Origin: an uncultured Clostridia bacterium | GTDB lineage: Bacteria; Bacillota; Clostridia; TANB77; CAG-508 | Assembly: GCA_947649935.1 (NCBI GenBank) | Contig: CANSTR010000003.1 | Location: 22,661-86,660 of the forward strand | Direction of reading: 5' to 3' | DNA length: 64,000 nt | In this document: positions 10,940 through 21,416 of the stretch, one piece after another | Numbering within the stretch: the first letter of the stretch is position 1 | How the letters are laid out: every line of letters begins with the position of its first letter | Notes under the pieces: model-generated | Told to the model about the DNA's origin: nothing | The model's database searches: none | Seen by the model: the letters and a program-made list of their open reading frames with translations, nothing else | Position numbers and translations under genes: made by a program

Positions 10940-11497
10940 TCAATTAAATTTATTCATGGCGGAATCGATGCCGTTTTTTAATAATTCCACAATGGCTTTT
11001 TTCGCTTTTTCGATTCCGTCTGCTAACAGCGTTTTTTCTTCTTCTGGGATGGCGCCTATCACGTATTCAATTACATTTTCTTCGTCATTTGGCTTGCCAA
11101 TTCCGATACGAACGCGTGGAAAATTTTCACTATTTAAAAAATGCGTCACTGATTTGATGCCATTGTGACTGCCTGGTGAGCCACTTTTGCGAATGCGAAT
11201 TTTGCTTGGTTCAATGTCCATATCATCATAAATCACAACAACATGGTCTAGGTCTATTTTGTAAAAATTCACAAATTCAATGACTGCCTCGCCACTCGCA
11301 TTCATGAAAGTTTGTGGCTTTACCAAAATGACTTTTTCGCCTTCTATAACGGCTGTTTCGTACTCACTATTGAATTTTTTTCTTGCCATTTCTAGTCCAT
11401 ACTCTTTCGCCAATTTGTTAATGACATGAAATCCCATATTATGCCTTGTGTTATCATAATCTGCTTCTGGGTTTCCCAAACCTACGATTAAATACAT
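10940..11497 (-). CDS. pth: peptidyl-tRNA hydrolase
   Basis: MYLIVGLGNPEADYDNTRHNMGF, KPQTFMNASGEAV. Confidence 0.97.
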   Translation of the reverse strand: MYLIVGLGNPEADYDNTRHNMGFHVINKLAKEYGLEMARKKFNSEYETAVIEGEKVILVKPQTFMNASGEAVIEFVNFYKIDLDHVVVIYDDMDIEPSKIRIRKSGSPGSHNGIKSVTHFLNSENFPRVRIGIGKPNDEENVIEYVIGAIPEEEKTLLADGIEKAKKAIVELLKNGIDSAMNKFN

Positions 11498-11523
11498 GCT
11501 TTTTCCTCCGTTTTCTTATTTTT

Positions 11524-11620
11524 AAAGGGCTGTAAAAAACTAAAAGCGTGAGAAATTTTGGCTTTGCCAAAATTTCGCTCGCTCTTTTTTATGATTTTCA
11601 TCATTTTTTACAGCACTTTT
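11524..11620. repeat. nested inverted repeat, about 95 bp
   Basis: CTGTAAAAAA...TTTTTTACAG outer arms; AAATTTTGGC ttt GCCAAAATTT inner arms. Confidence 0.65.
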
Positions 11621-11621
11621 C

Positions 11622-12665
11622 TTAAAATTCATGATAACGATATCCGCAACTGCGTAGCAATCGATTCATAATGGCTATGCCCAAACCTCTTTTTTCAACG
11701 CCTTCGATTAAAATGATTTGCCCGCCTAATTCGTCCGCCTTTCGCAATGCAGAATACAGATTTTTCGCAACTTCTTCTAAATTATTTTTGCTTCCTAAAC
11801 TAATAAATCGATGCTTGGAAACAACAATATTATTTTTATGCTCCTCAAAACCCAATATGACCACATCGCCTTTATAATATTTCACCATTCGATTGAGCTC
11901 GAAAATCAGCGTTCCGTCCACTTTGGAATAAATTAATTCTGCGGGCGTTTTAGGGGCATAATGTTTGTGTTTAACACCTGGACTTTCTACTTTTTCGTTT
12001 TCACTGACTGGCTCAAAAATGCCATTGGAAAATTTCACGCATCCAGCCACATCTCTAATTTCTTCTGGCGTGATTTTGCCTGGTCGTAAAATATGTGGCA
12101 CTTCTTCAATGACTCTTACAACCGTGGATTCTAAGCCAATTTGCGTTTCTCCGCCATCTACAATCGCCGAAACTTTTCCCTCCAATTCTTGACGAATATC
12201 TTCCACCGCCGTTCCACTTGGTCGCCCAGAAATGTTCGCACTTGGAGCCGCAATTGGAACGCCGGAAAACGTGATAATTCCTCTAGCAATTACATTGTCT
12301 GGCATACGCACTGCGACTGTTGGCAAACCACCTGATACAATATCTGGAATTTTATCTGTTTTATTCAAAATTAACGTAAACGGGCCTGGCATAAAAGCAT
12401 CAATTAGTTTTTGCTCTACCTCCGTTACTTCTCTTGCAATTTCACTAATCGTTTTTTTGTCAGAAATATGAACGATTACTGGATTATCGGAAGGTCTTCC
12501 TTTTGCCATAAAAATTTTTCCAATTGCTTTTTCGTCATACGCATTGGCGCCAATTCCGTAAACGGTTTCTGTAGGAAATATAACGATTTCGCCGTTTTTG
12601 ATTAAATTACATACAATTTTTAATTCATCTGTATTCGTAGTTTGTTTCCAGTTATAATACATCAT
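11622..12665 (-). CDS. L-threonylcarbamoyladenylate synthase (Sua5/YwlC/YrdC)
   Basis: PTETVYGIGANA, KGRPSDNPVIVHI, SANISGRPSGT. Confidence 0.95.
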   Translation of the reverse strand: MMYYNWKQTTNTDELKIVCNLIKNGEIVIFPTETVYGIGANAYDEKAIGKIFMAKGRPSDNPVIVHISDKKTISEIAREVTEVEQKLIDAFMPGPFTLILNKTDKIPDIVSGGLPTVAVRMPDNVIARGIITFSGVPIAAPSANISGRPSGTAVEDIRQELEGKVSAIVDGGETQIGLESTVVRVIEEVPHILRPGKITPEEIRDVAGCVKFSNGIFEPVSENEKVESPGVKHKHYAPKTPAELIYSKVDGTLIFELNRMVKYYKGDVVILGFEEHKNNIVVSKHRFISLGSKNNLEEVAKNLYSALRKADELGGQIILIEGVEKRGLGIAIMNRLLRSCGYRYHEF

Positions 12666-12731
12666 TTTTTACCTCGTAAAGCGTATTATATCACATTTGG
12701 AACCATTATGTCAATTTTTCTGCCAAGAAAT

Positions 12732-13775
12732 TTACACAATTTGAATTTCTTTCTTGCCTTCTACGACTTCTCCGATTAAATAGGCTTCTTCTCCGCAATC
12801 TCTCAAGATTTGAAGCGATTTTTCTACTTCGTTTTCTGGCACAATGATTGCCATTCCGATTCCCATGTTGAATGTGTTGTACATATCATGTGTCGGAATA
12901 TCGCCTATTTTTTGAATTAATTGGAAAATGGCAGGCACTTTGTAAGCATCCGATTGGATACGCAACGCCACTTTTTCATTTAACATACGTGGCATGTTTT
13001 CATAAAATCCACCACCTGTGATGTGCGAAATCCCTTTGACATGGACTTTAGAAATTAATTCTAACGCTGGTTTTACGTAAATTTTGGTTGGTGTCAACAA
13101 ACATTCGCCTAAACTCATGCCCAATTCTCCTTGGTATTGATTTAAAGCATTTTCGTCTGTACCAATGCGAAATAATTTACGAATTAAGGAAAATCCGTTA
13201 GAATGAACGCCACTAGACGCTAATCCAATGACTTTGTCGCCAACTTCAATTGTGCTACTATCTATCATTTTCGCTTTGTCGACCATGCCGACTGCAAATC
13301 CTGCCAAATCGTATTCGTTTTCTGCATACATGCCTGGCATTTCGGCTGTTTCTCCGCCAATTAAGGCGCAACCTGCTTGTTTGCAACCATTTGCAATGCC
13401 ACTTACAATATCTGCAACCATTTCAGGAATGTTTTTCCAAAGCGACATATAGTCCAAGAAAAACAATGGTTTTGCGCCACAACACACGATGTCGTTAACA
13501 CACATAGCGACACAATCTTGTCCGATGGTGTTATGCTGATTCATTAAAAAAGCCAATTTTAGCTTGGTTCCGACGCCATCTGTTCCGGATACAAAAATAG
13601 GTTCTTTGATGCCCGTTAAATTCGGAGCAAAAAGTCCACCAAAACCGCCAATATCGCCAACAACGCCTTCATTATATGTACTTTGAATGGATTTTTTCAT
13701 CAATTCTACTGACTTGTAACCAGCCGTCACATCAACCCCCGCGTTTTTATAACTCTCACTAAAACTTTTCTCCAT
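12732..13775 (-). CDS. purM: phosphoribosylformylglycinamidine cyclo-ligase
   Basis: SYKNAGVDVTAGYKSVELMK, GTDGVGTKLKLA; start trimmed to MEKSFSES. Confidence 0.95.
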   Translation of the reverse strand: MEKSFSESYKNAGVDVTAGYKSVELMKKSIQSTYNEGVVGDIGGFGGLFAPNLTGIKEPIFVSGTDGVGTKLKLAFLMNQHNTIGQDCVAMCVNDIVCCGAKPLFFLDYMSLWKNIPEMVADIVSGIANGCKQAGCALIGGETAEMPGMYAENEYDLAGFAVGMVDKAKMIDSSTIEVGDKVIGLASSGVHSNGFSLIRKLFRIGTDENALNQYQGELGMSLGECLLTPTKIYVKPALELISKVHVKGISHITGGGFYENMPRMLNEKVALRIQSDAYKVPAIFQLIQKIGDIPTHDMYNTFNMGIGMAIIVPENEVEKSLQILRDCGEEAYLIGEVVEGKKEIQIV

Positions 13776-13836
13776 AAAAGTTCCCTCCTTTTTTGATATA
13801 TCTATTATAGTATAACTTTGGAAAAATAGCAATACT

Positions 13837-14523
13837 TTATCGTTTCATTTTCTTTAAAATTTCCTTTTGCTGACTGTCGATGCGATACGACTCACGCATC
13901 TTCTGCAAAGCTTTATTGAACGTAAAATCATCCAAATGATTTTGACCTTTCAAATAAGCCATTGCTTTTTCGTTGAATTTAATCCCGATTTCTGCCAAGC
14001 ACCACGCGGTCGCCATTTTCACATAATACCCTTCGTGTGAAATTTGGTCCAGCTTTTCTAAAACTTGGTCAACAGACTCATCTGTAATGTAATAATCCAG
14101 CATCATGATGACCGCAAAACGTACCTCAAATTCCTCTTTTGAATCCAAATATGGCAGAATAAAATTCCACACTTTTTCCAAATCGTTTGGTTTGATTTTT
14201 AATGTCGGACAAAACGTATCACAAATCGCCCAACTATCGATTTTGGGCACAAACTTTTTGGTTAATTCCAACTTTTCATCCATATTTATTTTGCTATAAG
14301 CAATCACAAATCCTTGCAACATCACTTCTTCAAAACAGTCATCATCCGCCTGTTTTAAAAATTCTTGTAAATCATATTCTTTGACAATTTTCTGCGCCAA
14401 TTTTCGAAGCTGCGGCACACGAATTCCCAGCATTTTTTTCTCCGTATCTGGACATAATTTTTGATTGAATGCGCCATATTTTTCATCTGCTAGATTTTGT
14501 AATTCTTTTCTGATTTTTTTCAT
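13837..14523 (-). CDS. DNA alkylation repair (AlkD-like HEAT) protein
   Basis: LGIRVPQLRKLAQKI..., WAICDTFCPTLK. Confidence 0.8.
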   Translation of the reverse strand: MKKIRKELQNLADEKYGAFNQKLCPDTEKKMLGIRVPQLRKLAQKIVKEYDLQEFLKQADDDCFEEVMLQGFVIAYSKINMDEKLELTKKFVPKIDSWAICDTFCPTLKIKPNDLEKVWNFILPYLDSKEEFEVRFAVIMMLDYYITDESVDQVLEKLDQISHEGYYVKMATAWCLAEIGIKFNEKAMAYLKGQNHLDDFTFNKALQKMRESYRIDSQQKEILKKMKR

Positions 14524-14526
14524 AAT

Positions 14527-15009
14527 TTACTCCTTCATTTTTCGCAAAATTTCCTCTAAACTTTTCTCATTTTTGTTACGAAATTCGATAATTTTTCCTA
14601 AATTAATTTGGTGATTTTCTTTCGTATCATTCTCTTTTTTTAAAACATCATAATCCATGTTTTCTTCCTTTTCATATTCGCTTTTATAAAGCGGATTATA
14701 ACAACTTAGTTCATGAGCTGGATGTCTTTCATCGCTTAAATCTCTTTTTACAATTCTTTCCCAATTTTCATCAAAATTTTCTACCATTGCATTAATCGTG
14801 ATAGCATCATATTGATACTTTTTTGAAAATTTTTCAAATACACTTTTCCATTTCAAATCAAACGGATACTCTATGATAATATTTTCATCCTTACGCCTCA
14901 TACTTTCTTCTAATAGATTCGTAAAAAATTGATTGGATAATTGATTTAAATTTGCTAAAGTCGTTTTTCCGGAGCCAGCTATGCCCGTAATAATGATTAA
15001 TTTATTCAT
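14527..15009 (-). CDS. small P-loop NTPase/kinase-like protein
   Basis: LIIITGIAGSGKTTLAN Walker A. Confidence 0.6.
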   Translation of the reverse strand: MNKLIIITGIAGSGKTTLANLNQLSNQFFTNLLEESMRRKDENIIIEYPFDLKWKSVFEKFSKKYQYDAITINAMVENFDENWERIVKRDLSDERHPAHELSCYNPLYKSEYEKEENMDYDVLKKENDTKENHQINLGKIIEFRNKNEKSLEEILRKMKE

Positions 15010-15080
15010 ATTCTTCCTCTCTTTTCATGAACTAAAATAATTTCTTCATTTGACTCTTTTTTTGGTGGACGCCTTCGTCG

Positions 15081-16427
15081 TTAATCCGCAGTTTCTTCTC
15101 CTTCTTTTTCTACAAATTCAATATCCTCTTTTCGATACTGTTCTGGTCTCAAACCAAACCTTGTTCGCATGTAATCTAGTATCAAAATCAGAATGGCAAG
15201 TGAAGCTAAACTGACAACTAAAATCGCATTTTGGATGCTGATTACATTTAGCAATAATCCGCCTAAAATTGACATGATACTTGCCGTGATTCCTCCAATC
15301 AATTCATAAGTAAATGTAATTTTATTTCGCATTTCTGGCTGGCTAAAATTCTTCAAATATTTGTATTCTAAAATGTACCAAATCGATGTCACCATTTTTG
15401 CCAAACAATACATCAACAATATCATCGGAATGATGGCATTTCCTGTCAATTTTGTCACACAAAGACCTATCACCAAGTAACTTCCGATATACAACATCGA
15501 CAAAAAAGTTAAGACCCTATTTTTGAATTTCTTTTCTAAGGCAGGAATCAAATTAACAGACAATCCGCCAATAAAAGTTAAAATAGCAAAAATCATCGAA
15601 AATTGCTCTTCTGGAATGCCAATATCAGTTAACAAATCACCTTTGTAAGTATCAAAAATAGAAATGATTCCATAGAAAACCGCACCAAATAAAATGTACG
15701 ATTTCATCCTTCTGGAATGCACAATAAATTTCATCGATACTTTTAAATCATGCTTGTATTCACCCAAAAATTTTCGCAAATTTTTTTGCTCTTTTTGGAG
15801 CGGATAAATTTCTTTAAAAAACAAAGAAATTAGCAGTGAAATAACCGTAAATCCTAAGCAAATATACATCGGCAAATAATTGTTGATGACAAACAAATAC
15901 CCCGCTACCAAAGAAGCAATTCCGTCCAAAATATAATACCAACTTCCACCTTTGGCATCTAGTTTGGTATATAAGCCATCACCACCGTGCGTTGCAACGG
16001 AATCGTATAGCAAATTGGACTCCGAAATGGCTTTCATAATATAACCTAATGCCGCTATCAAATTGGAAAGAATGACACTCATAGCGCCTGGCATAACAAT
16101 TAATATCACCATACTAATAACAACCAGCAAGTTTCCCCAAATGATACTTTTTCGTTTTCCAATGGCATCGCAAATTGCAATTCCTGGAATATTCATCACC
16201 ACTTTAAACACAATATATAATCCATTGATTGTCAAAATTTCTGCTGCGGTTAGGCCTTTTGTTAATGTATAAAACAAAAATTCAATGGAATAATAAAATA
16301 ACAAATCCCAGGAAAACATTTTGTAAATTGGGTATAATTTTGCATTTCTACGTCTGGATTGATTTAGATTCATTTTGGTCTCCTTTCGGTTTTGGGTAGG
16401 CAAGGGTGGAACCTTTTTTTCCATCAT
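15081..16427 (-). CDS. MFS transporter
   Basis: 12-TM protein; probable start MNLNQSRRRN inside the ORF. Confidence 0.75.
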   Translation of the reverse strand: MMEKKVPPLPTQNRKETKMNLNQSRRRNAKLYPIYKMFSWDLLFYYSIEFLFYTLTKGLTAAEILTINGLYIVFKVVMNIPGIAICDAIGKRKSIIWGNLLVVISMVILIVMPGAMSVILSNLIAALGYIMKAISESNLLYDSVATHGGDGLYTKLDAKGGSWYYILDGIASLVAGYLFVINNYLPMYICLGFTVISLLISLFFKEIYPLQKEQKNLRKFLGEYKHDLKVSMKFIVHSRRMKSYILFGAVFYGIISIFDTYKGDLLTDIGIPEEQFSMIFAILTFIGGLSVNLIPALEKKFKNRVLTFLSMLYIGSYLVIGLCVTKLTGNAIIPMILLMYCLAKMVTSIWYILEYKYLKNFSQPEMRNKITFTYELIGGITASIMSILGGLLLNVISIQNAILVVSLASLAILILILDYMRTRFGLRPEQYRKEDIEFVEKEGEETAD

Positions 16428-16472
16428 TTTATATCATGTTTTTGGGTGGGCACGGTGCCCCGTACCCCTACG
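16391..16472. repeat. REP-like palindromic repeats
   Basis: GGCAAGGGTGGAACC and GGGCACGGTGCCCCGTACCCCTACG. Confidence 0.65.
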
Positions 16473-16473
16473 A

Positions 16474-18162
16474 TTACGCATGGATTAATTTGTAATATTC
16501 GCCCTGTTGCTCTAATAAATTTTCATGATTTCCTTGCTCGATGATTTTGCCATCTTGCAAATAAATAATTTTGTCACAATCTTTAATGGTAGACAAACGG
16601 TGGGCAATAATCAAACTAATTTTGCCTTTGGTAATTTCTCGAATCGCATTTTGGACAAGCATCTCAGACTTATCACTAAGGGATGCCGTCGCCTCATCCA
16701 AAATCAGAATATCCGGATTTTGCACCATGACTCTTGCAAAATTAATCATCTGCTTTTCGCCATTAGAAAACAGGTCTGTTTCGCTGTCAATCACGGTGTC
16801 GTAACCATTTTCAAACTGTCTGATTTTCTCATGCAAATTTAATTTCTGGCAAATTTCGATTATTTTTTCTCGCGCAATATTTTTCTTCGCTATATTAATA
16901 TTTTCCAAAATCGTTCCTTCAAAAATCACGACTTTTTGCAAAATATAACCAATTTTATCACGCAAACTTTGGATGCTAAAATCCTGATAATTCTGCCCAT
17001 TGATTAGAATTTCGCCTTGCTCCAACTCATAAAAACGGCAAAGCAGATTCACCAAACTCGTTTTGCCACTTCCTGTTCTACCAATTAGCGCCACCTTTTC
17101 ATTTTGGTTTACTTCGAGCGAGATTCCGCTTAGCACTTTTTGATTTTTATCATACGAAAAATGAATATCTCTAAATACAACATTTTCCACTTTGGAAAGC
17201 GTCTTTCCTGCCTCAATTTCTTCCTCCGCTTTTTCCAAAACCGCCAACACTTTTTGGTACGAAATCTCGCTCACATTGCGATACTGAAAACCTTCAATCA
17301 CCCATTTCGCATAACATTCTGGCGACGAAATATAACGCGCCAAAACAATCAAAGTTCCATAAGAGGCAATTCCTTGCAACACACTAACGCCACTCAGCAC
17401 AATTGTTACCACCAAAACAAACGAAACAATGTAATCATAAAAACAGGTATACATGCGAATATTTTTCTCTAGTTTTTCAACTGCCTTTTCATAATTTTTG
17501 AGCAACTTTTTCAATTCTGCCATTCTTTGTGCTTGCACTTCCAAAGCTTTAACAGTTTCAAAACCATTGATTTGCTCATTGGAAAATCCCAAAATCTCAC
17601 TATTGATTTTTCTCTTTTGCTCCGTAAATTGTAGTGACTTTTTCTGAAATACAAAAGCAACCACAAAACCAATGCCATAAATCACCATCGCAACCAGAAT
17701 AATCGGAACATTCAAATACAGCAAAACAGCCAATGTGCCAATTAACCTTAGCAAGCCTCTTGTGTAGCTTCGGTCAATCCCCCAATCCCAATATTTTCCC
17801 ATTTCTTTGGTGTCATTTAACATATTTTCCAAAACATTGCCAGCATTCAAATGGTCAATTTCGCTTTGTTGCATGTTTTGTAATTTGACAAATATTTTTT
17901 CGCGATAATCTGCTTCCACATTTTTTTGCAAATCCGTTTCTGCAAAATCTTCCCAAAAATTAACCACTGCTCTAAACAGATTGACAACAACATAAATTAC
18001 GCCCAGTTTGACGATTAATTTTATATCACCACTCGGAACTGCATATTCCACCATAATAATCATAAACGTGATAAACAGAACAATTGCAATCGTTGTAACC
18101 GTACTTCCCATAGCAGCATTAATCGCCATTTTTCGATAACGGCTCCAAATTTCTCTAAACAT
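16474..18162 (-). CDS. ABC transporter ATP-binding/permease protein
   Basis: GRTGSGKTSLVN, DEATASLS; pairs with the next gene. Confidence 0.9.
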   Translation of the reverse strand: MFREIWSRYRKMAINAAMGSTVTTIAIVLFITFMIIMVEYAVPSGDIKLIVKLGVIYVVVNLFRAVVNFWEDFAETDLQKNVEADYREKIFVKLQNMQQSEIDHLNAGNVLENMLNDTKEMGKYWDWGIDRSYTRGLLRLIGTLAVLLYLNVPIILVAMVIYGIGFVVAFVFQKKSLQFTEQKRKINSEILGFSNEQINGFETVKALEVQAQRMAELKKLLKNYEKAVEKLEKNIRMYTCFYDYIVSFVLVVTIVLSGVSVLQGIASYGTLIVLARYISSPECYAKWVIEGFQYRNVSEISYQKVLAVLEKAEEEIEAGKTLSKVENVVFRDIHFSYDKNQKVLSGISLEVNQNEKVALIGRTGSGKTSLVNLLCRFYELEQGEILINGQNYQDFSIQSLRDKIGYILQKVVIFEGTILENINIAKKNIAREKIIEICQKLNLHEKIRQFENGYDTVIDSETDLFSNGEKQMINFARVMVQNPDILILDEATASLSDKSEMLVQNAIREITKGKISLIIAHRLSTIKDCDKIIYLQDGKIIEQGNHENLLEQQGEYYKLIHA

Positions 18163-19927
18163 ATTCTCCCTCTTCTTCCAAAATCGTATTTTGCTTCATC
18201 TCAAGCATCTGCCTATACGCTTCGCTGTTTTCCATAAAATAAGCATGGGTATTCATTTTCGCTTGGTTTTCATGAATAAAAATGACCCTACTACATGCTT
18301 TGACCACCTGAATATCATGCGAAATCATTAACACGCCTTTGTTCAGTGCCATCATATTTTCCAAAATATTCAATTTAGTTCGTGTATCTAACTTTGAAAG
18401 CGAATCATCCAAAATGATAAAGGCATGGTCTGACAAAATATTGCGTGCAATCGCCACTCTTTGCTTTTGTCCGCCAGACAAATTTTCTCCGCCACTTTCC
18501 AAAACTGTATCTAGCTTGTCTTCAAATCGTTCAATATCTTGATACATATCCACTGCTTTCAAGGCTTCTAGCATTTCGCATTCTGACAATTCTGAATCCG
18601 TTATTCTTAAATTCTCGCGAATCGTATCATGAAACAAATATGTATCTTGCAAAACCAAGCCAACATAATCGCGAATGCTTTTCGGACTGACGTCTTTTAA
18701 ATTGTTTTCCCCAATCCAAATGTTGCCTTCGTATTCATAAAATCCAAGCAATGTTTTCGCCAAAATCGTTTTTCCGGCGCCATTATCGCCAATAATGGCA
18801 ATATTTTCGCCTTGCTTGATTTCCAAACTCATGTTTTGCAAAATCGTATTTCCGCCTAATTTGACGCTCACATTTTCCAACACAATATTGCCTTGCAATT
18901 TTTTGTCTTCCTTGTTTTGCTCTTCTTCCTTAACTTCCATCAAATGCGCCAATTTGCGATACGAAACCAAAAATTGGTTCAAATCTTTTAACTTATCCAC
19001 TGTGTCATAAATATACTCGGAAATTTTATTGGCATAACTCAAAAGCACCGAAACCACCGCCAATGACATCTGCCCTTGCACGACTAAAATTCCACCAAAC
19101 AGCAAGATAATCGGCTCTTTGAAATTACGGATGCTGTGTGTGCCAATTCCATAAACCACGCGATATTTGCCCAATTTTAATTCGGTTTTGCGATAGGCTT
19201 CGTTCACCTTTTTAAAATCTGCAATTTCGTTCCTTTTTAGATTAAACGCTTTTTGCATTTTGGAATTTGTCACTGCATTTCTCGTTTTTTCAATGATTTG
19301 CTTATTCGCCTCCATCGTTTCTTCCACCAAATGGATAGACGCTTTATAATACCAAATCGACAACAAGACAATGCAAAAACAAATCATAAAAACAAACACG
19401 CCACACGCTTGATTCAACTCAAAAATTTGCACCACCGAAAATCCCACAATAAAAATCGTATCCAAAAACAAATTCAATTGCGAATTAAAAAAGTCCGCAT
19501 AAATCAAAGCATCATTGTTCACCCTTTGAATCACGTCTGCATGATTAATTTCACTAAAGGATGAATATTTCATTTTCGAAAGATGATTTAAAATCGTATA
19601 TTTCACATTGCGATTGATTCTTAAATTAAATTTTGTACTGATTTTACTGCGTATGTATTTTAAAATAAAAGCAATGGTGTTCAAAGCCACAAGTACCAAT
19701 GCCAAAATCAGCAATTTTGAAATCGCGCTATCTTGATAAAACAGGCACGTAATCCAAGTTGGGATAACGTTTTCCTGTTGCATCACAATGCCATCTAGCG
19801 CATATTGAATAAACATCGGTATATAGACATTTAATTTCGAAGTTATCATCGTCAAAACCAAAATCCACAAAATCTGCTTTGTTGTTCCCTTCAACGTTTC
19901 TCTCAAAAAACTGTATTTCTTCTTCAT
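18155..19927 (-). CDS. ABC transporter ATP-binding/permease protein
   Basis: GDNGAGKTILAK, LSGGQKQRVAIARNIL; start trimmed to MKKKYSFL after an RBS gaggaaaaa. Confidence 0.9.
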   Translation of the reverse strand: MKKKYSFLRETLKGTTKQILWILVLTMITSKLNVYIPMFIQYALDGIVMQQENVIPTWITCLFYQDSAISKLLILALVLVALNTIAFILKYIRSKISTKFNLRINRNVKYTILNHLSKMKYSSFSEINHADVIQRVNNDALIYADFFNSQLNLFLDTIFIVGFSVVQIFELNQACGVFVFMICFCIVLLSIWYYKASIHLVEETMEANKQIIEKTRNAVTNSKMQKAFNLKRNEIADFKKVNEAYRKTELKLGKYRVVYGIGTHSIRNFKEPIILLFGGILVVQGQMSLAVVSVLLSYANKISEYIYDTVDKLKDLNQFLVSYRKLAHLMEVKEEEQNKEDKKLQGNIVLENVSVKLGGNTILQNMSLEIKQGENIAIIGDNGAGKTILAKTLLGFYEYEGNIWIGENNLKDVSPKSIRDYVGLVLQDTYLFHDTIRENLRITDSELSECEMLEALKAVDMYQDIERFEDKLDTVLESGGENLSGGQKQRVAIARNILSDHAFIILDDSLSKLDTRTKLNILENMMALNKGVLMISHDIQVVKACSRVIFIHENQAKMNTHAYFMENSEAYRQMLEMKQNTILEEEGEYV

Positions 19928-20351
19928 TTTTTCCTCTCGTATTTTGCTAATTTTTCCTTTTTTATTATACCGATAAATCAAAAAACATGCAACATAAAAA
20001 GACATAAAATAACAAAATATTATCTAAAATTTGTAGCATAACGAAAAAACGCCCAACTCATTTTAAGGCGTTTTTAGCGACTTTTTTAATTTTTTAGACA
20101 AAAATGACTAAAAAGTCGTTTTTCGTGCATTAGACGAATTTTTAGGTATTTTTCCGGGCGTGTTTTTGGCAGACATCCAAAAACAGCGACGCATTTTAAG
20201 CGATTTTAAGGCATTTTAAAAAAGTAGGTAATGCAACCATACCCTAGATGGGGTAAAATCGTCAAAATAGCCTCTAAAATGTTTCTACGGCGATGTAGCA
20301 TTTTTTAAGAAAAATAGCATCAAATTTGTTTTTGAATCTATAAAAACTTTA

Positions 20352-21212
20352 TCAACAAGTAATTTCTGGCAACCAATTTTTAATTTTTTGCTTTGTTTGC
20401 TCATATCCTTGCTCATACAATTCATCCACTTTTTTCCAATCCAGTAACCCCACATTATTGGTTTCGATTTCTAACAAATAATCCGTTCCATCCCATTCGT
20501 AACGCGCCAACTCATGGCATAAAATGCCAAACGATTTATCCAAAATTTGCACCACATTATCACAACATTTCTTTGGCGTTTTTTCGACAAAAACAATACT
20601 AACCACTTTATCGGCACCAATTCTCTTGGTTTCACGCCACGGCAAATTCTCCGCCAAACCGCCGTCCACCAAAAGCGTATCTCGATATTCACACGGACAA
20701 AAAACACCTGGATAACTGCAACTCGCCTGCACAGCAGTTCCAATATCCACATTATTAATATATTTAATATTTTTCTCATTTCGAATCAACGGTCCAGAAT
20801 GAAAAACATACAATTCCTCTGTATAAATATTGACGGTCGGAATAATCAATTTTCTAGGCACTTGATTGATATTTTGTATCCCTTTTGCCCTACACAATCG
20901 ATGCGCAAAATCATAAATCGACTTTCCGCTATTCAACCCAGTCAATTTTACTTTTCCTGTTTCTAAAAAATGTTTGCTCACATTCCAAACATTGTTCCAA
21001 TCCCAATAACCAATTTTTTTGGCGTATTTTTTGAACGCAACATAAATTTCATCAGTCGAATAACCACAGGCATATAAAGTCGCAACAATGCTCCCAGACG
21101 ACGTCCCCGAAATATATTCAAAATGAACACCAGCTTCCCTCAAAGCCTTAATCGCACCAATATGCGCCGCACCTTTGATGCCACCACCAGCCAAACACAA
21201 ACCCAATTTCAT
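20352..21212 (-). CDS. patatin-like phospholipase
   Basis: LCLAGGGIKGAAHIG, GTSSGS lipase motif. Confidence 0.9.
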   Translation of the reverse strand: MKLGLCLAGGGIKGAAHIGAIKALREAGVHFEYISGTSSGSIVATLYACGYSTDEIYVAFKKYAKKIGYWDWNNVWNVSKHFLETGKVKLTGLNSGKSIYDFAHRLCRAKGIQNINQVPRKLIIPTVNIYTEELYVFHSGPLIRNEKNIKYINNVDIGTAVQASCSYPGVFCPCEYRDTLLVDGGLAENLPWRETKRIGADKVVSIVFVEKTPKKCCDNVVQILDKSFGILCHELARYEWDGTDYLLEIETNNVGLLDWKKVDELYEQGYEQTKQKIKNWLPEITC

Positions 21213-21416
21213 AAAAAAATCACCTAAAATATCATATTCTAGATGATTTTTTTTGCTACTAAATTTCAAATTCATTATCGTTAACTGCCTTAGCATGATG
21301 ATAATACATATCACTTACCGAGAACATGGCATGTTCTAAGGACTTACTGTTTAACTATATTTTATTATAGCATAAATTTTTACATTTGTCAATAGGCTAT
21401 TATCATTTTTTATACT

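Noticed and set aside
10722-11168. Plus-strand ORF 10722-11168 and other antisense ORFs
   Set aside because: Antisense to rimO/pth and similar well-supported genes; AT-rich spurious ORFs.
19928-20005. N-terminal extension of the ABC gene including an in-frame CGG (IYR)
   Set aside because: The true start is MKKKYSFL at 19927 with a good RBS; the CGG is upstream of the coding region.
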